DNA of 59,174 nucleotides, from the NCBI GenBank assembly GCA_902537725.1, contig CACBCD010000006.1, forward strand, positions 1-59,174. The letters are read 5' to 3'. The first letter of the stretch is position 1. Each line of letters starts with the position of its first letter. Of this stretch, positions 35,130 through 44,839 are shown one piece after another. The position numbers and the translations under genes were made by a program. Below the pieces are notes generated by a model that had not been told where the DNA came from, searched no databases, and was given only the letters and a program-made list of their open reading frames with translations. The stretch comes from an uncultured PS1 clade bacterium. GTDB taxonomy: Bacteria; Pseudomonadota; Alphaproteobacteria; MED-G09.

Positions 35130-35238
35130 AAAAAACTCCAATATTTATAATATATATAACAAAAACCCTTCCTAGGTGAAAGCACTATGATATAACCTTT
35201 TGTAATTATATTTAATACTTAAAAATCTAGGATTAATA

Positions 35239-38100
35239 ATGTCATCTAAAAAAGGTAAAATTGCGAATAAAAAATTTATTAATATTGTAGGTGCCAGGGA
35301 GCACAACTTAAAAAATATTGATGTAAGTATTCCAAAAGATAGTATTACGGTAATAACAGGGCTTTCTGGCTCAGGAAAGTCATCACTTGCTTTTGATACT
35401 ATATATGCTGAAGGTCAGAGAAGGTATGTAGAAAGCTTATCTGCTTATGCAAGACAGTTCCTGGAAATGATGCAAAAACCAGATTTAGATCAAATAGATG
35501 GTTTATCACCTGCTATTGCAATTGAACAAAAAACAACATCAAAAAATCCTAGATCAACAGTTGGAACAGTAACTGAGGTATATGATTATTTAAGATTAAT
35601 GTTTGCTAGAATTGGAATACCCCATTCACCAACAACTGGCTTACCAATACAAAGCCAAACTGTTACTCAAATGGTTGATCAGGTTTACAAAATTAAAGAA
35701 GGAACTAAAGCTTATCTTTTATCTCCAATTATTCGTGGAAGAAAAGGAGAGTATAGAAAAGAATTCTCTAACCTTTTAAAAAAGGGATTTCAAAGAGTTA
35801 AAATTGACGGCGAGTTTTATGAGTTAGATAATGTTCCTAATCTAGAAAAAAATATCAAGCACGATATTGATGTTGTTGTTGACAGAATTGTTATAGATAA
35901 ATCTCTTGGAAATAGATTAGCGGATAGTTTTGAGACTGCCCTTCAATTATCTGATGGGCTAGCTGCAATTGAATTAGCAAGCGGTAAGGAAAATGGAAAA
36001 CGAATAGTATATTCAGCTAATTATTCTTGCCCAGAGTCCGGTTTTACAATTGAAGAAATTGAACCAAGATTATTCTCATTTAATAATCCTGTTGGCGCTT
36101 GTCAACATTGTGATGGGCTAGGAACAGAATATTTTATTGATAGAGATTTAGTAATTCCAAATAAAGATATTAGCATTAGAGATGGTGCAATTGCTCCATG
36201 GTCAAGAACATCCTCTCCATCACCCTACTATCTTCAAACATTGATGGCCTTATCCGAACATTATAGTTTTTCAATAGACTGTAAATGGTCGAGTCTTCCT
36301 GAAAAATTTCAAAAAATAATTTTAGATGGCTCTGAAAATGAAAAAATTACTTTTAACTATGACGATGGATCAAGAACATTTAAGACATCAAAACCTTTTG
36401 AAGGAATTTTAAATAATTTAAAAAGACGATACTTAGAAACTGATAGTAACTGGATGAGAGAGGAAATTGAAAAATACCAATCAAAATCGAATTGTTCAAA
36501 ATGTAATGGTTATAGACTAAAAGAAGAAGCATTATGCATAAAAATAAATAAATCTAATATAGGAGATATATCAAAGCTTACTATAGATGAGGCAATTTTA
36601 TGGTTTGGTAATTTACAAAAAAAATTATCCAAAAAAGATACTGAGATCTCAAGAAACATAATTAAAGAGATTACGGAGAGATTATTTTTTCTTAAAAATG
36701 TTGGTTTAAATTATTTAACATTATCAAGAGAGTCAGGAACATTATCTGGCGGAGAGTCGCAAAGAATTAGATTAGCCTCTCAAATTGGATCGGGTTTAAC
36801 TGGTGTATTATATGTTTTAGATGAACCTTCTATAGGGTTACATCAAAGAGATAATGATAAATTACTTGGAACTTTATCAAGACTAAAAGATCTTGGTAAT
36901 ACTGTTATAGTTGTTGAACATGATGAAGAAACAATGAATGCAGCTGATCATATTATTGATATTGGACCTGGTGCAGGCGTTCACGGTGGTTATCTTGTGG
37001 CCGAAGGAACATTTGAAGAAATCGCAAAGAATAAAAAAAGTATAACAGGTCAGTATTTATCAAAAAGTTTAAAAATCGATATTCCTAAAAAAAGAGAAAT
37101 TAATAAAGATAGGTGTATAACGATTACAAATGCTAGTGGGAATAATTTGAAAAATGTAACAGCAAATTTTCCTTTAAGCACATTAACATGTGTTACTGGT
37201 GTTTCAGGTTCAGGAAAATCAACCCTATTACTACATACATTGTTTGCAGCACTTAATAGAAAATTAAATAATTCTCAAAAAACGCCTATGGAATATGATC
37301 AAATCAATGGAATACATTTTATAGATAAAATAATTGACATAAATCAATCACCTATTGGGCGAACCCCTAGATCAAACCCTGCTACTTATACTGGTGCGTT
37401 TACACCGATTAGAGATTGGTTTTGTCAATTACCTGAAGCTAAAGCAAGAGGATATAAACCTGGAAGATTTTCTTTTAATGTGAAAGGTGGAAGATGTGAA
37501 ACTTGTCAAGGTGATGGCGTAATTAAAATAGAAATGCATTTTTTACCTGATGTTTATGTTGAATGCGATCAATGTAAAGGTCAGAGGTATAATCGAGAAA
37601 CCTTGGAAGTAAAATATAAAGATAAGTCAATTGCTGATGTTTTAAATATGACCGTTACAGAATGTTCAGATTTATTTAAAGCTGTACCTCTTATAAGAGA
37701 TAAAATGGAAACTCTAAAAAAAGTTGGTCTTGGTTATATAAAAGTAGGACAGCAGGCAAATACATTATCTGGTGGTGAAGCCCAAAGAATTAAACTTGCT
37801 AAAGAATTATCAAAAAAAGCTACAGGAAGAACCTTTTATGTTCTTGATGAACCTACAACTGGTTTACATTTTGATGATGTAAAAAAACTATTAGAGGTTC
37901 TTCATGAGCTAGTTGAAAATGGAAATACTGTTGTAGTTATTGAACATAACCTTGATGTCATTAAAACCGCAGATTGGATATTGGATATAGGTCCTGATGG
38001 AGGCGACAAAGGAGGTGAACTTGTTTATGAGGGAGAGCTTGAGGGTATCTTAAAAATTAAAGATAGTTATACAGGTAAGTATTTAAAAAAAATGATGTAA
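35239..38100 (+). CDS. uvrA: Excinuclease ABC subunit A
   Basis: UvrA recognises DNA damage and loads UvrB. The 953-aa protein has two ABC modules: Walker [13 protein letters not shown] and [12 protein letters not shown], with signatures [12 protein letters not shown] and [12 protein letters not shown]. The C-terminal zinc finger is intact (CETCQGDG and CDQCKGQ). The first finger reads SCPESGF then CQHCDG, the alphaproteobacterial variant with one Cys missing. It is divergent from ssb and ends at a strong terminator. It would act with the Mfd encoded in this window; uvrB and uvrC are elsewhere. Confidence 0.96.
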   Translation: MSSKKGKIANKKFINIVGAREHNLKNIDVSIPKDSITVITGLSGSGKSSLAFDTIYAEGQRRYVESLSAYARQFLEMMQKPDLDQIDGLSPAIAIEQKTTSKNPRSTVGTVTEVYDYLRLMFARIGIPHSPTTGLPIQSQTVTQMVDQVYKIKEGTKAYLLSPIIRGRKGEYRKEFSNLLKKGFQRVKIDGEFYELDNVPNLEKNIKHDIDVVVDRIVIDKSLGNRLADSFETALQLSDGLAAIELASGKENGKRIVYSANYSCPESGFTIEEIEPRLFSFNNPVGACQHCDGLGTEYFIDRDLVIPNKDISIRDGAIAPWSRTSSPSPYYLQTLMALSEHYSFSIDCKWSSLPEKFQKIILDGSENEKITFNYDDGSRTFKTSKPFEGILNNLKRRYLETDSNWMREEIEKYQSKSNCSKCNGYRLKEEALCIKINKSNIGDISKLTIDEAILWFGNLQKKLSKKDTEISRNIIKEITERLFFLKNVGLNYLTLSRESGTLSGGESQRIRLASQIGSGLTGVLYVLDEPSIGLHQRDNDKLLGTLSRLKDLGNTVIVVEHDEETMNAADHIIDIGPGAGVHGGYLVAEGTFEEIAKNKKSITGQYLSKSLKIDIPKKREINKDRCITITNASGNNLKNVTANFPLSTLTCVTGVSGSGKSTLLLHTLFAALNRKLNNSQKTPMEYDQINGIHFIDKIIDINQSPIGRTPRSNPATYTGAFTPIRDWFCQLPEAKARGYKPGRFSFNVKGGRCETCQGDGVIKIEMHFLPDVYVECDQCKGQRYNRETLEVKYKDKSIADVLNMTVTECSDLFKAVPLIRDKMETLKKVGLGYIKVGQQANTLSGGEAQRIKLAKELSKKATGRTFYVLDEPTTGLHFDDVKKLLEVLHELVENGNTVVVIEHNLDVIKTADWILDIGPDGGDKGGELVYEGELEGILKIKDSYTGKYLKKMM

Positions 38101-38124
38101 AAAAAGGGGCAAAAGCCCCTTTTT
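38101..38124. terminator. Bidirectional intrinsic terminator after uvrA
   Basis: AAAAAGGGGC (38101-38110), a 4-nt loop AAAA, and GCCCCTTTTT (38115-38124) form a perfect 10-bp GC-rich hairpin immediately after the uvrA stop. A run of T follows on the plus strand, and a run of T follows on the minus strand as well. It should therefore end both uvrA and the convergent PuuD-like transcript. It is the clearest terminator seen in the window. Confidence 0.92.
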
Positions 38125-38137
38125 ATATCCTTAAATA

Positions 38138-38752
38138 TTAAAATATATTTTGAGCAGCAACCATTGAAAATAACATTGGTATGCTCAATAGAGTATTTGT
38201 TCTTGAGAACAGCATGGCAGTTCTTGCTGATGCAGCTTTAATATCATCTTCGGCTGGAACTATTCCAAGTGCTTTTTTCTGATTTGGCCAAATAACAAAC
38301 CAAACATTAAACCACATTATTGTTCCTAACCACATTCCAATACCAATTGCTATGTGTTGAGGCGCAGCATCACCTCTAAAACCTAAAGTCATTGCAGATT
38401 CAAGATAGCCATTCAAATGGCCAAGAATTAATCCTGTTACTATTGTTGCCATAGCACCCCATCGAAACCACCACAAAGCTGCAGGAGCAATAACCTTTGA
38501 TACAGCGGGTTTTTGATCATCTGGAATATTTGGCATATTTGGAATTTGAACAAAATTGAAATACCAAAGTAAACCTATCCACATAATACCTGATACAACA
38601 TGAAGCCATCTAAAAACAAATGAATAGAAAGCTTGATCAGAAAAGCTTTCTGTTGATATAGACCCCCACGAGACAAAGATTATTAATAATAGAACAGTTA
38701 AAGCAAAGCTCGATAAAACTGTGTTTCTTAAAGAAGAAAGTATTGCACTCAT
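38138..38752 (-). CDS. Membrane protein with urate-hydroxylase (PuuD) N-terminal domain
   Basis: The 204-aa integral membrane protein matches the membrane domain of PuuD: FRWLHVVSGIMWIGLLWYFNFVQIP, then APAALWWFRWGAMATIVTGL, and a W-x-N-x-WFVIWPNQKK segment with conserved Trp/His/Arg. Full PuuD carries a C-terminal cytochrome c domain of about 100 residues, which is absent here. ATG 38752 is preceded by GGAG 7 nt upstream. An ATG at 38764 is in frame. Family annotations call it urate hydroxylase, but activity is not shown for the short form. Confidence 0.75.
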   Translation of the reverse strand: MSAILSSLRNTVLSSFALTVLLLIIFVSWGSISTESFSDQAFYSFVFRWLHVVSGIMWIGLLWYFNFVQIPNMPNIPDDQKPAVSKVIAPAALWWFRWGAMATIVTGLILGHLNGYLESAMTLGFRGDAAPQHIAIGIGMWLGTIMWFNVWFVIWPNQKKALGIVPAEDDIKAASARTAMLFSRTNTLLSIPMLFSMVAAQNIF

Positions 38753-38808
38753 CTTAAACTCCATTAAATAAGAATCTATTGTAATCCTTATTAAGGAATT
38801 TAGAAAGA

Positions 38809-39717
38809 CTACTTATCGTTATTTTTTGACCAATCTCTTTTAACGCCAAGAATATGAAGAAGTTGTGAAGCAATAAATGTTGATGAATATGTTCCTATAA
38901 ATACACCAATAATCATCGCCAAAGTAAAACCTTTAATTACTTGGCCACCAAAAATATAGAGAGAAAATAAGGCTAGAAGAGTTGTAAAAGAAGTTAATAC
39001 TGTTCTAGAAAGTGTTTGATTGATTGAAATATTTATAAGATCATATAAATCTTGTTTTTTATATTTTCTTAAATTTTCTCTAATTCTGTCATAAACGACA
39101 ACAGTATCGTTCATTGAATAACCAATAATTGTTAGAAGAGCAGCGATTATAGACAAGTTAAATTCAATTTGAAAAAAGGAAAAAATACCTATTGTTATAA
39201 TAACATCATGTATTAAAGCTAAAACAGCTCCTAGAGAAAATTGCCATTCAAACCTAATCCAAATGTAAAAAAGCATTAGTCCTACAGCAGATATAATAGC
39301 TAAAATTCCTTTTTGAATTAATTCAGAACTAATTTTTGGTCCAACTACCTCAGTTCTTTGAATTTTACCAAATAAAATTAATTGATTAGTTATCTTTGAC
39401 AAAGCGCTAGAATTATTTCCGGATGAAGATGCCTCAATTCTTACTAAAATATTTTTTTCAGAACCAAAGTTTTGTATTTGTACATCTCCTAAGTTTAGAG
39501 AAGATAATACTGAACGTACATTACTTATATTGATACTATTTTCTGAGCTAACTTCAATAAGAGTTCCACCTTTGAAATCAATACCAAAATTTAAACCATT
39601 AAGAAAAAGAGAAAAAATTGAAAAGAAACAAATAGTAATAGACATAGTTAAAGTAGCTTTTTTAAATTTAAGAAACTGAATATTTGTATTATGCTTGATA
39701 AGTTTAATAGTTTTCAT
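38809..39717 (-). CDS. secF: Protein translocase subunit SecF
   Basis: SecF with SecD uses the proton gradient to help pull secreted proteins outward. The 302-aa protein has six membrane helices, FGIDFKGGTLIEV in the first periplasmic part, IGYSMNDTVVVYDRIRENLRKY and a C-terminal GVFIGTYSSTFIASQLL, all family hallmarks. It follows secD by 8 nt. Confidence 0.96.
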   Translation of the reverse strand: MKTIKLIKHNTNIQFLKFKKATLTMSITICFFSIFSLFLNGLNFGIDFKGGTLIEVSSENSINISNVRSVLSSLNLGDVQIQNFGSEKNILVRIEASSSGNNSSALSKITNQLILFGKIQRTEVVGPKISSELIQKGILAIISAVGLMLFYIWIRFEWQFSLGAVLALIHDVIITIGIFSFFQIEFNLSIIAALLTIIGYSMNDTVVVYDRIRENLRKYKKQDLYDLINISINQTLSRTVLTSFTTLLALFSLYIFGGQVIKGFTLAMIIGVFIGTYSSTFIASQLLHILGVKRDWSKNNDK

Positions 39718-39725
39718 TCAAAATC

Positions 39726-41306
39726 TCACAAAGAAAGTTCCTCTGGTCTTTTTTTCAAAATCCACATTGCAATTAACAATCTAGTAATTACAAAAGCAGT
39801 AAAAACTGAAGTAATAATTCCTATTGATAAGGTTACTGCAAAGCCCTTAACCGGACCCGTTCCTAGAAAAAATAAAACAAGCGAAGCTATCAAAGTTGTA
39901 ATATTAGCATCTAAAATTGTTCCAAAGGACTTTGAATAACCAGATTCTACAGCAGATATAGGTTTTTTTTCATTATTAATTTCATCTCTTATTCTTTCAA
40001 ATATAATAACATTTGCATCTACCGCCATACCAATTGTTAAAACAATTCCAGCTATACCCGGAAGGGTCAATGTGGCTTGTAATAAAGACAGAATACCAAC
40101 AATAAAAATGATATTTAAAATTAAAGCAAAATTAGCATAAAAACCAAACCTTCCATAACTCAGAATAATAAAAATCAAAACACAAATTAAACCTATGATT
40201 GCAGCTGAAGTACCCGAGTCAATTGAGTCCTTTCCTAGACCAGGACCAATTGTTTTTTCTTCTAATATTTCTAAGGGTGCTGGGAGAGCACCTGCCCTTA
40301 ATAATATTGAGAGATTATTGGCCTCCTCGACTGTAAAACCTCCTTCAATTTGTCCAGAGCCACCTAAGATCGGGGTACGTATAACTGGCGCAGAAATTAC
40401 TTCATTATCTAAAATTATAGCGAAAGGTTTACCAACATTTTCAGATGTTGCTTTTGCAAAATACTTTCCGCCAAGTGAGTCAAATCTAAAATTTACTATT
40501 GGAGCATTTGTTGCCTGGTCAAAACTAGCTTGAGCATCGACAAGTCTCTCCCCAGAAACTAATACTTTTTTCATTACAAGATATTCAAATCCATTAGCAT
40601 CACTTAAAATTTCTGATCTACTTGGAATTCTTGTCTGTTTTGCTTCATTAATACTAATTGATGTATCAACCATTCGAAAATTTAATTTAGCAGTTTGACC
40701 AAGTAGATCCTTCAATCTTTGTGGATCATCCATGCCAGGAACTTCCAATAAAATTCTATTATTCCCTTGTCTTTGAATAGAAGGTTCAGTAACTCCTAGA
40801 CCATCGATTCTTCTTCTTATAATTTCTATAGATTGTGATACTGCAGAACGATATTTTTCTTTTAATGAATTTTCGTTTAATTCTAATATAAAAAGATTGT
40901 TATTATTATTTATAGAAAATTCTTTATTGATATTACTAGAAAATAAATTTGAGGATGAAACATTAGACTCTTGAATTAATTTTCTAGCCTCTGATATCTG
41001 GTCCTCATCTCTTATAAATACCTGAATTCCATTTTGATTGGTTTTTAGACCAGAATATTTAATTTTATTCTTTCTAAAGGTTGATCTAATATCCTCTAAA
41101 AGTGATTGAGACCTATCATTTTTAATAGAGTCTGTCTCTACCTCCAAAAGAAGGTATGAACCCCCTCTTAAATCCAAACCTAAATTAATGGTTTGGTTAG
41201 GAAAAAAAGGAATATTAACTTTTGAGAAATTAGGAAAAGCAAGAAATAAACCTATAAAGCATATTATGAGTAAAAATATTTTCTTTGAATTAGAAAAATA
41301 TATCAT
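39726..41306 (-). CDS. secD: Protein translocase subunit SecD
   Basis: The 526-aa partner of SecF has a first helix (about 8-27) and a large periplasmic region starting LGLDLRGGSYLLLEVE and including RIDGLGVTEPSIQRQG and ILLEVPG. Helices 2-6 carry LTIGMAVDANVIIFERIRDE, the SecD/F TM4 motif. It ends near LIAMWILKKRPEELSL. It follows yajC by 6 nt, forming the yajC-secD-secF operon. Confidence 0.96.
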   Translation of the reverse strand: MIYFSNSKKIFLLIICFIGLFLAFPNFSKVNIPFFPNQTINLGLDLRGGSYLLLEVETDSIKNDRSQSLLEDIRSTFRKNKIKYSGLKTNQNGIQVFIRDEDQISEARKLIQESNVSSSNLFSSNINKEFSINNNNNLFILELNENSLKEKYRSAVSQSIEIIRRRIDGLGVTEPSIQRQGNNRILLEVPGMDDPQRLKDLLGQTAKLNFRMVDTSISINEAKQTRIPSRSEILSDANGFEYLVMKKVLVSGERLVDAQASFDQATNAPIVNFRFDSLGGKYFAKATSENVGKPFAIILDNEVISAPVIRTPILGGSGQIEGGFTVEEANNLSILLRAGALPAPLEILEEKTIGPGLGKDSIDSGTSAAIIGLICVLIFIILSYGRFGFYANFALILNIIFIVGILSLLQATLTLPGIAGIVLTIGMAVDANVIIFERIRDEINNEKKPISAVESGYSKSFGTILDANITTLIASLVLFFLGTGPVKGFAVTLSIGIITSVFTAFVITRLLIAMWILKKRPEELSL

Positions 41307-41312
41307 AGCATA

Positions 41313-41573
41313 TTAAGATTTAACATGAGCTAATGTGGTTTTGACAGCCCTAATATTTACGTTATTTCCAAAATCTATAGTGACCTCTTCATCAGAAACT
41401 TTTGAAACTTTACCTATTAAACCACCTTGGGTAACAACTTCATCTCCCTTTTTTACAGCAGCAACCATTGCAGCATGTTCTTTAACTTTGTTTTGCTGAG
41501 GTCGAATAATAAGAAAATAAAAAACGAAAAAAATTAAGACTAACGGCATTATTTGAAATAAAACTTCTTGCAT
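41313..41573 (-). CDS. yajC: Preprotein translocase subunit YajC
   Basis: The 86-aa membrane protein has a single N-terminal helix (about 9-23) followed by IIRPQQNKVKEH and the conserved GDEVVTQGGLIGKV core. YajC associates with SecDF. AGGA 6 nt before the ATG supports the start. surE and pcm, often found between serS and yajC in alphaproteobacteria, are absent, and a 76-nt AT-rich gap lies there instead. Confidence 0.94.
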   Translation of the reverse strand: MQEVLFQIMPLVLIFFVFYFLIIRPQQNKVKEHAAMVAAVKKGDEVVTQGGLIGKVSKVSDEEVTIDFGNNVNIRAVKTTLAHVKS

Positions 41574-41649
41574 AACTTATCCTTATTGTTGAGTTATAAA
41601 TTAATATTTAAATTTTATCGAAATATCAAACTTAATTAATATTTTGATT

Positions 41650-42927
41650 TTAACTATTTTTTAAATCAATTTTTAAAGACCCATTCATGTAGGGCTGTAA
41701 AACTTTTGGAATATTTACCACCCCTGAACCCTCGTAATAATTCTCTAAAATTGCAACTAAAGTCCTTCCAACAGCTAAACCAGATCCATTTAAAGTATGA
41801 GGAAAAACTTTTTTTCCAGTTTCTTTATCCTTATATCTTGTATTCATTCTAATAGATTGAAAGTCTCCGCATAAAGAACATGAAGAAATCTCTCGATAGA
41901 GTTTTTGGCCAGGTAACCATACTTCAAGATCATATGTTTTAACTGCTGAAAAACCCATATCACCTGTTGATAAAATAATTGTTCGATAGGGAAGCTCTAA
42001 TTCCTTTAAAATCCCTTCTGCACAAGAGAGTAATCTCTCTAATTCATTTATTGAATACTCGGGTTTAACAATACTCACAAGTTCAACCTTAGGAAATTGG
42101 TGAAGCCGAATCAGTCCTCTTGTATCTTTACCAGCAGCGCCAGCTTCTTTTCTAAAGCAATGCGTATATGAAACATATCGTAAAGGTAAATTATCATCAT
42201 TAAGATTTTCTTCTCTTACAAGGTTTGTTAAAGGAACCTCGGCAGTAGGAATTAACCAAAAACCATCTTCTGTTTTAAATTGATCCTCAGCAAATTTCGG
42301 CAACTGTCCCGTTCCAAACATTACTTCATCTTTAACTAAATAAGGTACACTAATCTCTTGATATCCATTCTTTCCAACATGATGATCAATCATAAAATTA
42401 GCTAAAGCTCTTTCCAACTGAGCTAAATCTTTTTTTAGAATAGAGAATCTTGATCCAGATAATTTTGCTGCTGTATCAAAATCCAGCATACCTAGTTCTT
42501 CACCAATTTCATAATGTTTAGGAGATGATTCCCTTCTTTTACCGTTCTCGTTTATAACAATATTTGAAGTTTCATCTTCACCATCAGGTACGTCGTCCAA
42601 TGGTATATTAGGTAAAGATGACAATTCATTTATAAGAGATTTAGAAAATTTTTCTTTACTTTCCTCCAGGTCTTGCATTTTTTCTTTTATTAACTGAACA
42701 TCAATTGATAGTTTTTCATAAATATCTTTTTCGTTATTTTTTTTGGCAACACCAAATTGTTTAGAAAGATCGTTTCTTTGAGTCTGAAGTCCCTGAAGGT
42801 CTGTAATTGATTTACGTAAACTTCTGTCAAGTTCAAGTATTTTATCTAGATTTACCTCTAAACCTCTTCTTCTCCATCCTTGAATATAAAAATCAGCTTC
42901 ATTTCTTATTTTGTTAATATCGTGCAT
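41650..42927 (-). CDS. serS: Seryl-tRNA synthetase
   Basis: The 425-aa class II synthetase has an N-terminal coiled-coil arm (about 27-105) that contacts the tRNA-Ser variable arm. The catalytic core contains motif 2 FRKEAGAAGKDTRGLIRLHQF, the AEVPLTN serine-binding loop and motif 3 GSGLAVGRTLVAILE. It charges tRNA-Ser and also supplies Ser-tRNA-Sec if selenoproteins exist. It is downstream of tatC in the same orientation. Confidence 0.96.
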   Translation of the reverse strand: MHDINKIRNEADFYIQGWRRRGLEVNLDKILELDRSLRKSITDLQGLQTQRNDLSKQFGVAKKNNEKDIYEKLSIDVQLIKEKMQDLEESKEKFSKSLINELSSLPNIPLDDVPDGEDETSNIVINENGKRRESSPKHYEIGEELGMLDFDTAAKLSGSRFSILKKDLAQLERALANFMIDHHVGKNGYQEISVPYLVKDEVMFGTGQLPKFAEDQFKTEDGFWLIPTAEVPLTNLVREENLNDDNLPLRYVSYTHCFRKEAGAAGKDTRGLIRLHQFPKVELVSIVKPEYSINELERLLSCAEGILKELELPYRTIILSTGDMGFSAVKTYDLEVWLPGQKLYREISSCSLCGDFQSIRMNTRYKDKETGKKVFPHTLNGSGLAVGRTLVAILENYYEGSGVVNIPKVLQPYMNGSLKIDLKNS

Positions 42928-42945
42928 TTTTAATCTTATTATAAT

Positions 42946-43722
42946 TTATTCATTATTTTTTTTCTCTATTAAGGAAACCAAAAGAATAGATAACTCATAC
43001 AATAAAAGTGTTGGAATTGCTAAACCAATTTGACTTATTAAATCTGGTGGGGTTAGAAATGCAGCTACTAAAAAAGTTAAAACAATTGCATACTTTCTTC
43101 CTTTTTTTAAATTTTCTGAACCAATAATCCCCACTTTTGCTAATAATGTTAATAACACAGGAAGTTGAAAGCATATCCCAAACGCAATAATTAATGATGT
43201 GACAAGTTTTAAGTATTCACTTACTTTTGGAAGCAATTTAATAGAAATATTATCAATATTAGAATCAATCTGCATGGATACAAAAAAATTCAACGCTAGA
43301 GGCATTATGACATAATGAACCATCAATGTACTTATTAAAAATAAAAAAGGTGTGGCAATCAAATATGGAATTAAGGCCATTTTTTCATTTTTGTAGAGAC
43401 CAGGCGCTAAAAAAAGATACAATTGAATGACAAAGTATGGAAGACCTATCAATGATGCCCCGAAAAATGCAATTTTAAGTTTAGTCATCAAAAATTCCTG
43501 TGGTGCTGTATAAATCATTTCACCACTTGAACCTACTATACTAAAAAAAGGGTTTACCAAAAAGGAATGAATATCTGATGAGAAATAGAATGATATTAAA
43601 AATACTATAAAAAAAACTATTATTGATTTTATTAATCTAGATCTGAGCTCAATTAAATGGTCGATTAAAGGGGCCTTAGAAAGGTCATTTGAATTTTGAT
43701 GTTTTTTATCTATTTCGGACAT
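42946..43722 (-). CDS. tatC: Sec-independent protein translocase TatC
   Basis: TatC is the signal-recognition core of the twin-arginine translocase. The 258-aa protein has six predicted helices and the cytosolic N-terminal motif LIDHLIELRSRLIKSI, followed by the periplasmic loop YTAPQEFLMTKLKIAF and FLAPGLYKNEK with the conserved Phe-x-x-Pro-Gly-Leu. Folded cofactor proteins with RR signals use this route. It follows tatB by 8 nt. Confidence 0.95.
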   Translation of the reverse strand: MSEIDKKHQNSNDLSKAPLIDHLIELRSRLIKSIIVFFIVFLISFYFSSDIHSFLVNPFFSIVGSSGEMIYTAPQEFLMTKLKIAFFGASLIGLPYFVIQLYLFLAPGLYKNEKMALIPYLIATPFLFLISTLMVHYVIMPLALNFFVSMQIDSNIDNISIKLLPKVSEYLKLVTSLIIAFGICFQLPVLLTLLAKVGIIGSENLKKGRKYAIVLTFLVAAFLTPPDLISQIGLAIPTLLLYELSILLVSLIEKKNNE

Positions 43723-43730
43723 TAAGAAAA

Positions 43731-43973
43731 TTAATCATTATTTTTTTTATTATTGGTTTTTTTTATAGATTTATTTGTATTTTTTGAAATTTTTTCAATT
43801 TCCAAGTCATTTGCAATACTCTGAACTCCTGTTCTAAGTTCTGAAGCATATACTCTTATTTTTGATATAAAATCAAAAATTATTCTTAATAGACCGGGTA
43901 ATTCTCTAGGTCCAACTACTATGAGTAAAACAACAGCGACAATTAATAATTCACTATAACCAAAATCAAACAT
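43731..43973 (-). CDS. tatB: Sec-independent protein translocase TatB
   Basis: The 80-aa single-helix protein begins MFDFGYSELLIVAVVLLIVV with the family GPRELPGLLR turn after the helix. An amphipathic helix (about 35-60) and a lysine/asparagine tail follow. The short length is near the lower end for TatB. It sits between tatA and tatC, as expected. Confidence 0.92.
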   Translation of the reverse strand: MFDFGYSELLIVAVVLLIVVGPRELPGLLRIIFDFISKIRVYASELRTGVQSIANDLEIEKISKNTNKSIKKTNNKKNND

Positions 43974-43984
43974 AATATAATTAT

Positions 43985-44167
43985 TTAGTCTTTGCTTTCA
44001 TGATCGTTGTTTTCTATTTCTTTATCGTTAGTTTCATCTTCCAAACCCTTACGAAAACTTTTAATTCCCGAAGCCAGATCACCCATAAAATTTGATATTC
44101 TTCCTCTTCCGAAAAAAATTAAAACAAGAACAACTACTATTAAAATTTGCATTAAACTTGGTGACAT
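43985..44167 (-). CDS. tatA: Sec-independent protein translocase TatA
   Basis: The 60-aa pore-forming subunit has a short membrane helix (about 6-20), the FGRGRI hinge with the FG motif, the amphipathic helix MGDLASGIKSFRKGLEDE, and an acidic tail. TatA oligomers form the transport patch. The first residues MSPSLMQILI are normal. The order tatA-tatB-tatC with TatAB just downstream of scpB is the alphaproteobacterial pattern. Confidence 0.92.
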   Translation of the reverse strand: MSPSLMQILIVVVLVLIFFGRGRISNFMGDLASGIKSFRKGLEDETNDKEIENNDHESKD

Positions 44168-44224
44168 CTTTTAATTCCTTATAAAATATAAATTAATAAT
44201 ATACGGTTAAGGCCATAATGAAAA

Positions 44225-44839
44225 TTAATTATTTTCTTCAATTTTTTCTATGTCATCATCTATTGGATACATATTAGGAGGTAAATTACTATCTAATAAT
44301 CCGGTAGATTTTAAATCATCAAGACCTGGTAATTCCTTTATATTCTGAAGATCAAAATGAACAAGAAATTCTTCAGTTGTTCCATATGTTATAGGATTAC
44401 CTGGTGTTTTTCTTCGTCCTTTAATTTTAATCCAATTTATCTCCAGAAGAGTATCAATAGTTCCAGGAGAAACTGTTACCCCTCTTATTTCCTCTATTTC
44501 AGCTCTTGAAACAGGCTGATGATAAGCAATTATTGATAATGTTTCTAATGCAGCTTTTGATAATTTTTTTTGAATTTTTGCTTCCCTTTGCATTATAAAT
44601 GATAAATCAGAGGCGGTTTTAAACATCCATTTATTATTTATTCTTTTCAGCTCAACACCTCTACCTTTATATAAATTCAAAAGATTGTTCATTATTTGCT
44701 CTATATCTATATCGTCAGGAAGCATCTCTCTTAATGTTTTTTCATCAAGAGGGTCTGAAGCAGCAAACAAAAGAGCTTCAACAGCTCTAATCTGATCAGA
44801 AAAATCTGTTAAAGGATTATTTTTGTTATCTTCTATCAT
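44225..44839 (-). CDS. scpB: Segregation and condensation protein B
   Basis: ScpB forms the Smc-ScpA-ScpB condensin. The 204-aa product has tandem winged-helix domains: VEALLFAASDPLDEKTLREML, then the KLSKAALETLSIIAYHQPVSRAEIEEIRG motif and the GRRKTPGNPITYGTTEEFL turn. Its ATG overlaps the scpA TGA (ATGA), so the two subunits are translated together. A 57-nt gap separates it from tatA. Confidence 0.94.
   Translation of the reverse strand: MIEDNKNNPLTDFSDQIRAVEALLFAASDPLDEKTLREMLPDDIDIEQIMNNLLNLYKGRGVELKRINNKWMFKTASDLSFIMQREAKIQKKLSKAALETLSIIAYHQPVSRAEIEEIRGVTVSPGTIDTLLEINWIKIKGRRKTPGNPITYGTTEEFLVHFDLQNIKELPGLDDLKSTGLLDSNLPPNMYPIDDDIEKIEENN

Noticed and set aside
40195-40533. 112-codon plus-strand frame inside secD
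   Set aside because: It is antisense to a well-supported conserved gene and shows no coding character of its own.
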